A DNA stretch of 36,954 nt from the NCBI GenBank assembly GCA_900322215.1, contig ONYW01000013.1, positions 32,600 to 69,553 of the forward strand. The letters run 5' to 3'. Origin of the DNA: an uncultured Eubacteriales bacterium. Lineage in GTDB: Bacteria; Bacillota; Clostridia; Christensenellales; CAG-917. How positions within the stretch are numbered: the first letter of the stretch is position 1; every line of letters starts with the position of its first letter. The notes under the pieces are model-generated. The model was not told the origin of the DNA. It was given only the letters and a program-made list of their open reading frames with translations, and did not search any database. Shown piece after piece: positions 1 through 6,458 of the stretch. The position numbers and the translations under genes were made by a program.

Positions 1-2
1 GG

Positions 3-350
3 GTGCGGCGCAAAATGCAGTCAAACGTGCAAACTTTGCTGCTTACGACCGCGCAAGGCGTGTTCAAAATCTCCGTGGACGACATCCTCTATATAGAGAT
101 GCAACGCCACTACGTGAACTATCACCTCTCAAACAGACAAATATCCTTTTTCGGCTCGCTGTCGGAGGAGGAGAAGAAACTCCCCGCAAGCAACTTCGCC
201 CGTTGCAACAGCGGATATATCGTCAACCTTGCAAGAGTGGACAAGGTGCAGGACGGCTGCGTGTATATCGGCGGAGACTGCCTCCCTATCTCGCGAAGCA
301 AAAAAGCGAGTTTTATGCAAAGCCTTTTTGCCTTTATTGAACACAACTGA
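3..350 (+). CDS. LytTR-domain response regulator, C-terminal part (5' truncated by window edge)
   Basis: The visible 115 residues are almost entirely a LytTR DNA-binding domain. They contain the beta-strand pattern VDDILYIEMQRHYVNYHL, a central FARCNSGYIVNL segment, and the closing DCLPISRSKK strand typical of AgrA/LytR-type regulators. In this family a CheY-like receiver domain normally precedes LytTR. The frame is open to the window edge, so the receiver is presumably upstream; the GTG at position 3 is not claimed as the true start. The TGA stop shares its last base with the ATG of the following sensor kinase, which indicates translational coupling. Expected role: phosphorylation-controlled binding to promoter direct repeats, under control of the partner kinase. 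The target genes are not visible. Confidence 0.85.
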   Translation: MRRKMQSNVQTLLLTTAQGVFKISVDDILYIEMQRHYVNYHLSNRQISFFGSLSEEEKKLPASNFARCNSGYIVNLARVDKVQDGCVYIGGDCLPISRSKKASFMQSLFAFIEHN

Positions 351-1714
351 TGGACAGACAACTGCTTGCTATGCTACTCTCTATGTTCTTGACGAACGCA
401 CTCGGTCTCTTCGTTTACGGCGGGATTTTTGCGTACTCTTTCAAGCGCAGAAGGTATTTTGTTCTTCGGGTTGTCGGCGCAATTCTTGCAATCGGCGGAA
501 TCGCCACAGGCATGGCGTTTGGAGCACACGCCGCGTTCGTGACAGGCTGGGGGGTGAGCCTCGAACATGTCGAAGAGATGCGAATCGTCGCAAATCTCAT
601 GGCTCTCCTCATGAGTACGGGCGCACTGTTTTTTGCCTACAAGGAAAAACCGAGTCTCATTCTCTTTGCCGTCGTCGCCGCAAGCGCAAGCCATTCGATT
701 GCCGCCAATCTATATGAGTGTATAACGACGGCGACCAATATAAACAGCGTATATTTCACTATATACAACGGCTATGAACCGCTGAGTTTTGTGCTGTACT
801 ATGCGATTCATATCAGCACTATCCTTGTCGTATACTTTCTGCTTGCGCGCGTTTTTGCAAAAGCCGGCAAGTTGTTTGACAAAAAAAACAACAGTTCGAT
901 AATCGGCGCATTCGTCATTTATTCCTATATAATCGTAGCAATTCAAGGTTGCCAAGTGTTCAACAACCACTTTAACGGGAGCAATCTTGACGCTTTGCCG
1001 CTCATGTTCAACGGCATAATGATTATTGTAGACGTGTTCTTTATCTTCTGCCAACGCTTCCTGCTCGTATGGGCAAAAACCTCGCAGGAGAAGGAAGAGG
1101 CGGAGCGCTTTTTCGAGAGTTATAAAAAGCAGACGGAAGCGCAACTTGCGAACATGGAACTTATCAACATAAAGTGCCATGATATGAAGCATCAACTTCG
1201 CTCAATGCTCGAAAAACAGAGCGTGGACGAAGAGTTTATCAAAGAGGCGCAGGACGTCATTTCGGTCTATGACTCGCAGGTGAAGACGGGCAACGACGCG
1301 CTCGACCTGCTCCTCACGCAAAAGTCGCTCGCTTGCAGCGCAACGAAGACGGAACTTACCGTGATGATAGACGGCGAAGCGCTGAGTTTTATGTCCGCGC
1401 AGGACATAAACTCTTTCTTCGGCAACGCGATAGACAACGCGCTCGAATATCTCACTCGCGTGCCGGAAAAGAACAGATTTATCCGCATTTCCTCAAAAAA
1501 GGTCGGCGAAATGATGTCTATCCGCATAGAAAACTACTGCACCAACGACATAACCTTTAACAAGAGCGGATTGCCACAAACGACAAAAGAGGACAACGGC
1601 TACCACGGTTTCGGCACAAAGAGCATACAAATGGTTGCGAGAAAGTATTCGGGCGACGCGTCGTTTGAAAGAGAGGACGATTTGTTTGTCATGACGGCGT
1701 ATTTCGTCGTATAG
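350..1714 (+). CDS. AgrC-like GHKL sensor histidine kinase
   Basis: A 454-residue membrane sensor kinase. The first ~240 residues hold about six hydrophobic segments (roughly 5-27, 40-60, 80-112, 145-168, 183-202, 218-240), forming the sensor part. A short coiled linker (about 243-270) leads to the phosphoacceptor motif KCHDMKHQ, with His277 the likely phosphorylated residue. The ATP-binding domain is HATPase_c_5/GHKL type, with N-box Asn359/Asn363 in GNAIDNALEYL and a G-box around GYHGFGTKS (417-425). It partners the LytTR regulator just upstream, overlapping it by one base. Kinases of this class often sense peptides, but no agrD-like peptide or agrB transporter gene is visible, so the ligand is unknown. 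A strong terminator follows 52 bases after the stop. Confidence 0.9.
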   Translation: MDRQLLAMLLSMFLTNALGLFVYGGIFAYSFKRRRYFVLRVVGAILAIGGIATGMAFGAHAAFVTGWGVSLEHVEEMRIVANLMALLMSTGALFFAYKEKPSLILFAVVAASASHSIAANLYECITTATNINSVYFTIYNGYEPLSFVLYYAIHISTILVVYFLLARVFAKAGKLFDKKNNSSIIGAFVIYSYIIVAIQGCQVFNNHFNGSNLDALPLMFNGIMIIVDVFFIFCQRFLLVWAKTSQEKEEAERFFESYKKQTEAQLANMELINIKCHDMKHQLRSMLEKQSVDEEFIKEAQDVISVYDSQVKTGNDALDLLLTQKSLACSATKTELTVMIDGEALSFMSAQDINSFFGNAIDNALEYLTRVPEKNRFIRISSKKVGEMMSIRIENYCTNDITFNKSGLPQTTKEDNGYHGFGTKSIQMVARKYSGDASFEREDDLFVMTAYFVV

Positions 1715-1766
1715 CCCGTTCGCGGAAAAGTTTTGCAAATTAAGTAAAGTTTTTGACAAAAAACGA

Positions 1767-1795
1767 GACAGGCATATCACCCGCCTGTCTTTTTT
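1767..1795 (+). terminator. Rho-independent terminator of the two-component pair
   Basis: A perfect 7-bp stem GACAGGC/GCCTGTC (1767-1773 with 1783-1789) is followed by six T residues. It lies 52 bases after the kinase stop codon and should end the regulator-kinase transcript. Confidence 0.85.
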
Positions 1796-1826
1796 ATTAT
1801 ACTTTGCACGCTACCCCTCCAAAGGG

Positions 1827-1920
1827 TGCGACGCGGTCGCACAAATTGCTCTCTCTCAGGAATTTGCAAAAAATCCCTCTCATCTCAGAATTCCAGTCGT
1901 TTGGCTGGAATTCTTTATTT
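1827..1920 (+). other. Hairpin-rich leader region between kinase and spmA
   Basis: The 239-base gap from 1715 to 1953 holds the kinase terminator and two further perfect hairpins. One is TGCGAC/GTCGCA at 1827-1841 with a 3-base loop. The other is a 9-bp stem GAATTCCAG/CTGGAATTC at 1888-1913, followed by TTTATTT. The second has the shape of an intrinsic terminator or attenuator and ends 33 bases before the proposed spmA start. No obvious ribosome binding site is seen before spmA. I see no small gene here. Confidence 0.6.
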
Positions 1921-1953
1921 CATAGAAACGCTTCCCTCTTAATACACTTAAAT

Positions 1954-2598
1954 ATGAACGCTGTCTTCACCCTCATTGCGCTTGCGTCGCTCATCGCTCT
2001 CACGATAGTGTCGCCCGAAACGGCTTTCCTTACCATGATAAGCGGAGTGCGAAACGCAATTCTTCTCATGCTCAAACTTGCGGCTATCTATACCGTTTGG
2101 CTCGGCGTGCTCAAAATGATGGAAAAAACAAAAATCGACAAGGCGCTATCTCGCCTGCTCCGCCCTATCGTAAAACGCCTCTTCAAAAACGAGAGCGACG
2201 AGGCATACGACTACGTGTCCGTCAACCTCGCTTCAAACATGCTCGGTATGGGCGGTGCGGCAACCCCCGCCGGCATAAAGGCGATAGGCGCGATGAATGC
2301 GGACGGAGAGAGGGCGACGGACAACATGATTTTGCTTGTCGTCATCAACGCAACTTCGATTCAACTCATCCCGGCGACCGTCATATCCATTCGCGCGGCG
2401 GCAGGAAGCGCAAACTCCGCAAACATATTTTTGCCGACGCTTATCGCAACTTTCGTTTCTACCGCGACAGGAGTCGTTTTGTGCAAAATCTTGTCATTAA
2501 AATCCGAGAAAACAACACAACACGCAGTTAAACACCGCAGTTCAAACGGTTTAACAGGCGTTTTTGCAAATACGCAGGGGAAAAAGGCGAAACGATGA
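1954..2598 (+). CDS. spmA: Spore maturation protein A
   Basis: A 214-residue membrane protein matching the SpmA family (nucleoside-recognition/Gate fold; B. subtilis SpmA is about 196 residues). Diagnostic segments are NMLGMGGAATPAGIKA (95-110) and NATSIQLIPATVISIR (132-147). SpmA acts with SpmB in the forespore/mother-cell membranes during core dehydration, affecting spore heat resistance; this is family knowledge. The ATG at 1954 is chosen because it gives the usual SpmA N-terminus. The same frame is open further upstream to 1753, but that stretch runs through the terminator hairpins and does not resemble the family. No clear Shine-Dalgarno sequence precedes the ATG, which is odd. The C-terminal ~30 residues are a polar tail longer than usual. 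It overlaps spmB by four bases. Confidence 0.92.
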   Translation: MNAVFTLIALASLIALTIVSPETAFLTMISGVRNAILLMLKLAAIYTVWLGVLKMMEKTKIDKALSRLLRPIVKRLFKNESDEAYDYVSVNLASNMLGMGGAATPAGIKAIGAMNADGERATDNMILLVVINATSIQLIPATVISIRAAAGSANSANIFLPTLIATFVSTATGVVLCKILSLKSEKTTQHAVKHRSSNGLTGVFANTQGKKAKR

Positions 2599-3101
2599 GC
2601 GTCTATATCCTCCCCGTTCTCGCCATACTGCTGATAATCGTATGCGCCTTCAAAAGAGTCAAGGTGTACGACTGCTTTTTGGACGGCGGCAAAGACGCGC
2701 TTGCCCTCATAAAAACGATATTCCCCTATATAGCGACGATATTTATCGGCGTAGAACTCTTTTCGGCAAGCGGACTGTCCGCAAAACTTGCAGATCTCCT
2801 CTCCGTACCCTTGTCCTATCTCGGCATTCCGAAGGAGATATGCGAACTCATCTTGCTCGTACCGCTCTCGGGCAACGGAACTATCGCCTTGCTTGAAAAG
2901 ATCATCACGGAATGCGGAGTAGACTCCTACCCCGCCCGCTGCGCCGCCTGCATCGCGGGAGGATCCGAGACCGTCTTCTATATCTCCGCGGTCTACTTCT
3001 CCGCATCAAAAATAAAAAAACTTCGCTATGCCATTCCCGTCTCCCTCTTTTGCACTCTACTTGGCACGGTTGTGGCATGCCTGCTGTGCAGGCTTTTTTG
3101 A
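2595..3101 (+). CDS. spmB: Spore maturation protein B
   Basis: A 168-residue integral membrane protein of the SpmB family (B. subtilis about 178 residues). Recognisable motifs are VPLSGNGTIALL (89-100), matching the family's RPLSGSGAL-like segment, and GGSETVFYISAVYF (122-135). Hydrophobic segments lie at about 4-18, 41-58, 83-100 and 145-165. The ATG at 2595 overlaps the spmA stop (ATGA arrangement), so the two proteins are translationally coupled and are expected to work together in spore core dehydration. Its last codons are also part of a terminator hairpin. The pair is the best evidence in the window that the host, or its recent ancestor, forms endospores. Confidence 0.93.
   Translation: MSVYILPVLAILLIIVCAFKRVKVYDCFLDGGKDALALIKTIFPYIATIFIGVELFSASGLSAKLADLLSVPLSYLGIPKEICELILLVPLSGNGTIALLEKIITECGVDSYPARCAACIAGGSETVFYISAVYFSASKIKKLRYAIPVSLFCTLLGTVVACLLCRLF
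3079..3099 (+). terminator. Terminator embedded in the 3' end of spmB
   Basis: A perfect 6-bp stem GCCTGC/GCAGGC with loop TGT is followed by T6. The run of T overlaps the first base of the spmB stop codon, so the coding 3' end doubles as the terminator. Confidence 0.8.
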
Positions 3102-3163
3102 GCTCCTCGCTTTTGTCGAAAGTAAACGACTTCTCTAAAAAGTATGTGTTAAGAAAACCCGAA

Positions 3164-3360
3164 ATGAAGCATTCCCATCTCCTTCGTATGGTTCTTCCCA
3201 CCGCGCCTGTACCGAACACAAGTCAAAATGCTTAGTTTATGGGAAACAATATTGTCGCATTTTGACCTTGCTATTCTCTACAAGACTTTATACCCGCTCC
3301 GGGAAGCACCGTCGGTGCCCTCAAAGCTATCGTGCTCTCATTATGCCACGCCTCTTTGGG
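3164..3360. repeat. Dispersed structured repeat, copy A
   Basis: This gene-free stretch aligns with 36636-36885 over most of its length, in the same orientation. Shared blocks include TCTCCTTCGTATGG, CCACCGCG, CGAACACAAGTC, TCGCATT, GCTAT-CTCT-CAAGA and CTCGCTCCGGG-like sequence. Near its centre is a 10-bp stem, GTCAAAATGC (3222-3231) with GCATTTTGAC (3257-3266), closing a 25-base loop. The other copy has GTCCCAATGC/GCATTGGGAC at the same place, so two A-T pairs have become C-G pairs with pairing kept. A second small hairpin, GCACC/GGTGC, lies at 3306-3318. The element may be a structured RNA, a miniature mobile element, or both. The transcribed strand is unknown. Short open frames inside it are treated as spurious. 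Confidence 0.7.
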
Positions 3361-3370
3361 CGAAAAAGAA

Positions 3371-3560
3371 CGGAGCCTCGCCGTCGAGGCGTACTGTGTA
3401 TCAGTCGGGACACACTCACACGGACCTCGCCCTGCGAGGTCGAGTCGCCTCCGACTTCGGTGTTGCCGAGGGCATCCACCTCGTTCGCTTTGGCTACCAA
3501 CAGTTCACTGGACTGTTGGCTTAACGCGTCGCGCCGTTGCGACTCCAATTCCGTCTTCGA
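3371..3560. other. Cluster of perfect hairpins, no gene
   Basis: A GC-rich gene-free block made of successive short perfect inverted repeats. They are GCCTCG/CGAGGC (3375-3390), GACCTCGC/GCGAGGTC (3423-3441), AGTCG/CGACT (3443-3456), CCAACAGT/ACTGTTGG (3497-3519) and GTCGC/GCGAC (3528-3543). A direct repeat GTCTTCGAA flanks a small palindrome further on (about 3553-3592). Several short frames cross it, but none has a ribosome binding site or recognisable product. It directly follows repeat copy A and may be part of the same unit, although copy B shows a different hairpin at the matching place. Confidence 0.5.
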
Positions 3561-3604
3561 AAGAGTGAGTTAGAACTCCAGCAGGTCTTCGAACTTGCAA
3601 ACGT

Positions 3605-3945
3605 TAAAAATCGTGTGATTTAGATGAGATGCGCGAAAGAGCCCGTTTGTGAGAGATGAACGGGCACGTCGTGCCTTTGTTATTACATTTATTATTTAAA
3701 ACCGCGTGATTTAGATGAAGAACAAGAAAGAGCCCGCCTGTGACGGAGGAGCGTACTTGGTCGTACGTGACTCCCGAGCAGACGGGCTTTGACAATACTA
3801 TTCGCTAAATTGTGCGGTTGGTAAAACCGCGTGAGTGAGATGAATAACAAGGAAACACCCCCTTGGGGCAATCCTAATGTACAAGACGTACATGAATTGA
3901 ACCAAGGGGGTGTTGACAAAGTTAGTCGCTCACTCACGCGGTTTT
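3605..3945. repeat. Three tandem inverted-repeat units with a conserved outer stem
   Basis: Units start near 3605, 3697 and 3822 with related sequence of the form AAAaCCGCGTGAtTtAGATGA. Unit 3 has a perfect 17-bp outer stem, AAAACCGCGTGAGTGAG (3823-3839) with CTCACTCACGCGGTTTT (3929-3945). Inside it are a 13-bp inner stem (3854-3866 with 3902-3914) and an apical TGTAC/GTACA hairpin. Unit 2 has a 15-pair outer stem (3700-3714 with 3805-3819), three of the pairs being G-U if read as RNA. It also has a different inner stem and a CGTAC/GTACG apex. Two T-A pairs of unit 2 are G-C pairs in unit 3. Unit 1 keeps the left arm and an inner GCCCGTT/AACGGGC stem but lacks the right arm. The array sits between convergent spmB and the DUF1858 gene, and its right arm overlaps that gene's stop codon by two bases. 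A bidirectional terminator role is plausible. Confidence 0.75.
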
Positions 3946-4141
3946 ATGCAATAATTTCGTTCAAACGTCTTACCAAATCATCAGGATCGATACCGTGAAC
4001 CGCTGCGGCTTGTTCGAGCGTTTCGCCGTGGGCTGCGAGGCAACCGAGGCAGTGCATACCGCTGTCGAAGAGAACTTGTGCAAGTTCGTTTGCTTTTTCT
4101 TGATTCAATATGTCGATAATGAGCATATCCTTTGTTATCAT
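3944..4141 (-). CDS. DUF1858 / hybrid-cluster-protein-associated disulfide domain protein
   Basis: A 65-residue protein consisting of one DUF1858 domain. The N-terminus MITKDMLIIDIL is followed by a short helix and the motif SGMHCLGC, giving the redox CxxC pair Cys31 and Cys34. A second helical stretch with DPDDLVRRLNEII closes the protein. The length is typical. The family is thought to be redox-active and is often found near hybrid-cluster protein, although no such gene is present here. A good ribosome binding site (GGAGG, eight bases before the ATG) supports the start. It lies 54 bases downstream of the zinc-ribbon membrane protein gene and may be the last gene of that unit. Its stop codon overlaps the long inverted repeat downstream. 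Confidence 0.85.
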   Translation of the reverse strand: MITKDMLIIDILNQEKANELAQVLFDSGMHCLGCLAAHGETLEQAAAVHGIDPDDLVRRLNEIIA

Positions 4142-4195
4142 ATTTGTATCCTCCGAATTTTATTTTTTTTGGTGTGGCATTGCCTTGCCACGAGG

Positions 4196-5263
4196 TTAGT
4201 CTCTCAAGAAGTACCAAGCGACAACAAGCCCTGCTATCGCCGCGATAATGAGGAAAGTTGTGATTGCAACTTTGAGCGGAGACTTAGGCGCTGTGCCCGT
4301 CGCCTTGCCTGTACGCGCGTTGACCAAGAATCTATAGAGTTTCTCCTTGAATTTGTATCCGCAAATCCAAAGCGGGAGAAGCGTATAGCGGAATTTTACG
4401 TTTGAAAACGTCGTCTTTACGTTGAGGTAGTCCACGTGATCGGGCGAATACTTCAAGGTTATGTCACTCCGTATTCTGTTGTCCATCTCGCTCTTCGCGG
4501 TGACGAACGAATCGTCGAGGGAGGTGTCGTATCTCTCTGCGGAAAAACCCGCGAGGTATTCCCTTGTGTAGGCGGTGGCATTGTCCATGTCGTAAGGCAA
4601 AATCTTGTTGAGTTCGTCTTGGCGGATTTGCGTGGACGCTTCAACCATAGTATTTTCAAAAGACCTGCTATATTTTCCGCTGACGCGGTACCACTCTATA
4701 TAATGTTCCGTCTTCGGACCGTCTTTTGTTTGCACCGTACGCGTCTTATCGTCGCCGAAGCGACCTTCGTACGTAGAATACGTGTCCGAGTCAAACGCAA
4801 ACGACGGAATGTACAAGCCGTTGAAGTTGTCAACCGTAAAATTCTTTTTGAGTTTGCTCGGTGCGAAGAACTTCTTTCTTATCCACTTTTTGCCTGCGTC
4901 GACCGCAGTGTCCTTTGTGAGCGCGAACGGGAGTACGCTGTCGGGTTTGAGACCCTTCATATCCTCGAGTTTCACAACGTTCGTGCCACCGCAGAATGGG
5001 CACTTCACCGCCGTCGTAAAGCCGTGGATTTCAGTCTCTCCTCCACAGTTCGGGCACTTGTAGACGTCGCCGTCAACGGTGACGCCGCCCGCGTGGCGTT
5101 CGCTCTCGAAGTCGCGGATATGCGGAACGCGCTTGACAATGTCGCGCCCCTCGGAGCAATACGGACAAAGAAGGCGTTGAGAAGCGGGGTCAAACACCAT
5201 GTCCGCCCCGCAAGATTTGCATTTGATAACGTCAGCGACGTTATATTTGAATGTGTCCGCCAT
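4196..5263 (-). CDS. Double zinc-ribbon, tail-anchored membrane protein (YdjG-like)
   Basis: A 355-residue protein annotated in many Clostridia as a TFIIB-type zinc-ribbon-containing protein. Eight cysteines form two zinc ribbons: Cys15/Cys18 with Cys33/Cys36, and Cys70/Cys73 with Cys88/Cys91. A long soluble region (about 100-325) rich in beta-type segments such as YIPSFAFDSDTYSTYEG follows. One C-terminal transmembrane helix (about 331-352) leaves only a few residues after it. The ATG lies three bases after the upstream SPFH gene's stop, so translation is probably coupled. In B. subtilis a zinc-ribbon membrane protein (YdjG) and an SPFH protein (YdjI) work together to localise PspA at the membrane. 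This pair looks similar, but no pspA is visible in the window, so the specific role is inferred. Confidence 0.8.
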   Translation of the reverse strand: MADTFKYNVADVIKCKSCGADMVFDPASQRLLCPYCSEGRDIVKRVPHIRDFESERHAGGVTVDGDVYKCPNCGGETEIHGFTTAVKCPFCGGTNVVKLEDMKGLKPDSVLPFALTKDTAVDAGKKWIRKKFFAPSKLKKNFTVDNFNGLYIPSFAFDSDTYSTYEGRFGDDKTRTVQTKDGPKTEHYIEWYRVSGKYSRSFENTMVEASTQIRQDELNKILPYDMDNATAYTREYLAGFSAERYDTSLDDSFVTAKSEMDNRIRSDITLKYSPDHVDYLNVKTTFSNVKFRYTLLPLWICGYKFKEKLYRFLVNARTGKATGTAPKSPLKVAITTFLIIAAIAGLVVAWYFLRD

Positions 5264-5266
5264 GGT

Positions 5267-6388
5267 TTATTTGAGTTTCTCTCCGCAGTTCGGGCAGAAC
5301 TTCACCCCACCGCTGACCTGTGTTCCGCACTTTTTGCAAACCAACTGCATTTTTTCTCCGCAATGCGGGCAGAACTTTGCGTTTGCGTCAATTTGGTTTC
5401 CACATTTCGGGCAAGCGACCGTGTCATGTTGCTCGCCGAGTTTTTCTCCGCACTCAGGGCAGAATTTTGCGCCTTGCTTTACGGACGCACCGCACTTCGG
5501 GCACTTTGTTTGCGGAGCCATAGCACCGTCAAGACCGCCGGCAAATTGTCTGCCGATCGTCGCGCCTGCCGTGAGTCCCATACCCATAGACGCAAAGGCG
5601 CCTGCCGCACCATTGCCGTTCTTTGCCGCGTCGCGCATGGCTCCTACCGCCTCATACTGCGCATATTGGTCCATTGCGCCGCTAAACACACCGAGCGTCG
5701 TGCGCTTGTCCATCGCTTGTTCGACAGCCTCGGGAAGTTTCAAATTGCGAATGAGAATTTGGTCGATGTCAAGACCGAGAGCCTTGAATCTTGCCGCCGC
5801 TTTGTTGCGCGCCGTATCGCCGAGTTCAAGATAGTTCGCCGCAAGGTCGAGCGCAGGGATTTGGCACTCGCCGATGAGGTCGGTAAGTTCGGCGAGGACG
5901 ATGCTTCTCAAATGTTCTTGAATGTCCTCCGTCTTTAACGAATGAATCGTGCCGAAGCACTCTCTCATAAAGAGTTCGGGATTTGCAACGTGGAAAGAAT
6001 ATTCGCCGTGCCCGGAGATTCTTATCATACCGAAGTCCTTGTCTCTCATCATGACCGGATTTGGCGTACCCCATTTCATCTGCGTGAACTGGCGGAGATT
6101 GACGAAGTAGACGTCGATGACTTTCGGATTTTCAAAAGCGTATTTCCAGTTTGCGAGCGCGGTAAGGATCGGGGTTGAACCCTCTTCCAATTTCCAGTTG
6201 CCCTCCGTAAATACGTCGCAGACAGAGCCGCGGTAGACGAAAATCGCCGCTTGTGACGGGCGAACGATAAGTTCGGATCCTTTCATGATGGCATATCTGT
6301 CATCACATGCGAATTTTTGAACAAGAGTATTTCTTGATTGATCTTCCCATTCGATAACTTTGAGAAGTTGTCTTTTAAACAAACCCAT
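5267..6388 (-). CDS. SPFH-domain protein with three C-terminal zinc ribbons (YdjI-like)
   Basis: A 373-residue cytosolic, membrane-associated scaffold-type protein. Residues about 1-225 form the SPFH (stomatin/flotillin-like) part, starting MGLFKRQLLKVIEW and including MRDKDFGMIRISGHGEYSF. A Gly/Ala/Met-rich linker (about 235-292) follows. Three zinc ribbons end the protein: Cys296/299/310/313, Cys326/329/340/343 and Cys351/354/365/368. The start at 6388 is chosen over a more upstream ATG because GGAGG lies just before it and the protein then begins with the family N-terminus. It is 70 bases downstream of the giant lipoprotein gene and 3 bases upstream of the zinc-ribbon membrane protein gene. 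Likely role, from YdjI: organising a membrane-stress complex. The number of ribbons suggests several protein contacts. Confidence 0.88.
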   Translation of the reverse strand: MGLFKRQLLKVIEWEDQSRNTLVQKFACDDRYAIMKGSELIVRPSQAAIFVYRGSVCDVFTEGNWKLEEGSTPILTALANWKYAFENPKVIDVYFVNLRQFTQMKWGTPNPVMMRDKDFGMIRISGHGEYSFHVANPELFMRECFGTIHSLKTEDIQEHLRSIVLAELTDLIGECQIPALDLAANYLELGDTARNKAAARFKALGLDIDQILIRNLKLPEAVEQAMDKRTTLGVFSGAMDQYAQYEAVGAMRDAAKNGNGAAGAFASMGMGLTAGATIGRQFAGGLDGAMAPQTKCPKCGASVKQGAKFCPECGEKLGEQHDTVACPKCGNQIDANAKFCPHCGEKMQLVCKKCGTQVSGGVKFCPNCGEKLK

Positions 6389-6421
6389 TTTTGTTGTTTC
6401 CTCCAAATGTAAAGCGCTTGT

Positions 6422-6441
6422 GGGGCGTATCGCTACGCCCC
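6422..6441 (-). promoter_or_regulatory. Strong hairpin between the giant gene and the SPFH gene, without T-tract
   Basis: GGGGCGTA (6422-6429) pairs perfectly with TACGCCCC (6434-6441) around a 4-base loop. It is the only structure in the 70-base gap. On the minus strand no run of T follows, so it is not a standard terminator. It may stabilise or process the mRNA, or separate expression of the giant gene from that of the small genes. No promoter-like sequence is evident between it and the SPFH start. Confidence 0.55.
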
Positions 6442-6458
6442 GCGCGTTGTTTATTTTG

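Noticed and set aside
1753-1953. N-terminal extension of spmA
   Set aside because: The in-frame upstream stretch passes through terminator hairpins and does not resemble SpmA N-termini.
1920-1953. Sporulation sigma factor promoter before spmA
   Set aside because: An ATACACT box resembling a sigma-E -10 is present, but it is only five bases from the ATG and the -35 match is poor, so I do not call it.
3605-3945. Integron attC sites or a CRISPR array
   Set aside because: No GTTRRRY/RYYYAAC core pairs, no integrase, and the units are nested inverted repeats, not direct repeats with uniform spacers.
4436-5938. A 500-codon open frame on the plus strand across the two zinc-ribbon genes
   Set aside because: It runs antisense through two well-supported genes with family motifs and ribosome binding sites, and its product has no recognisable domain.
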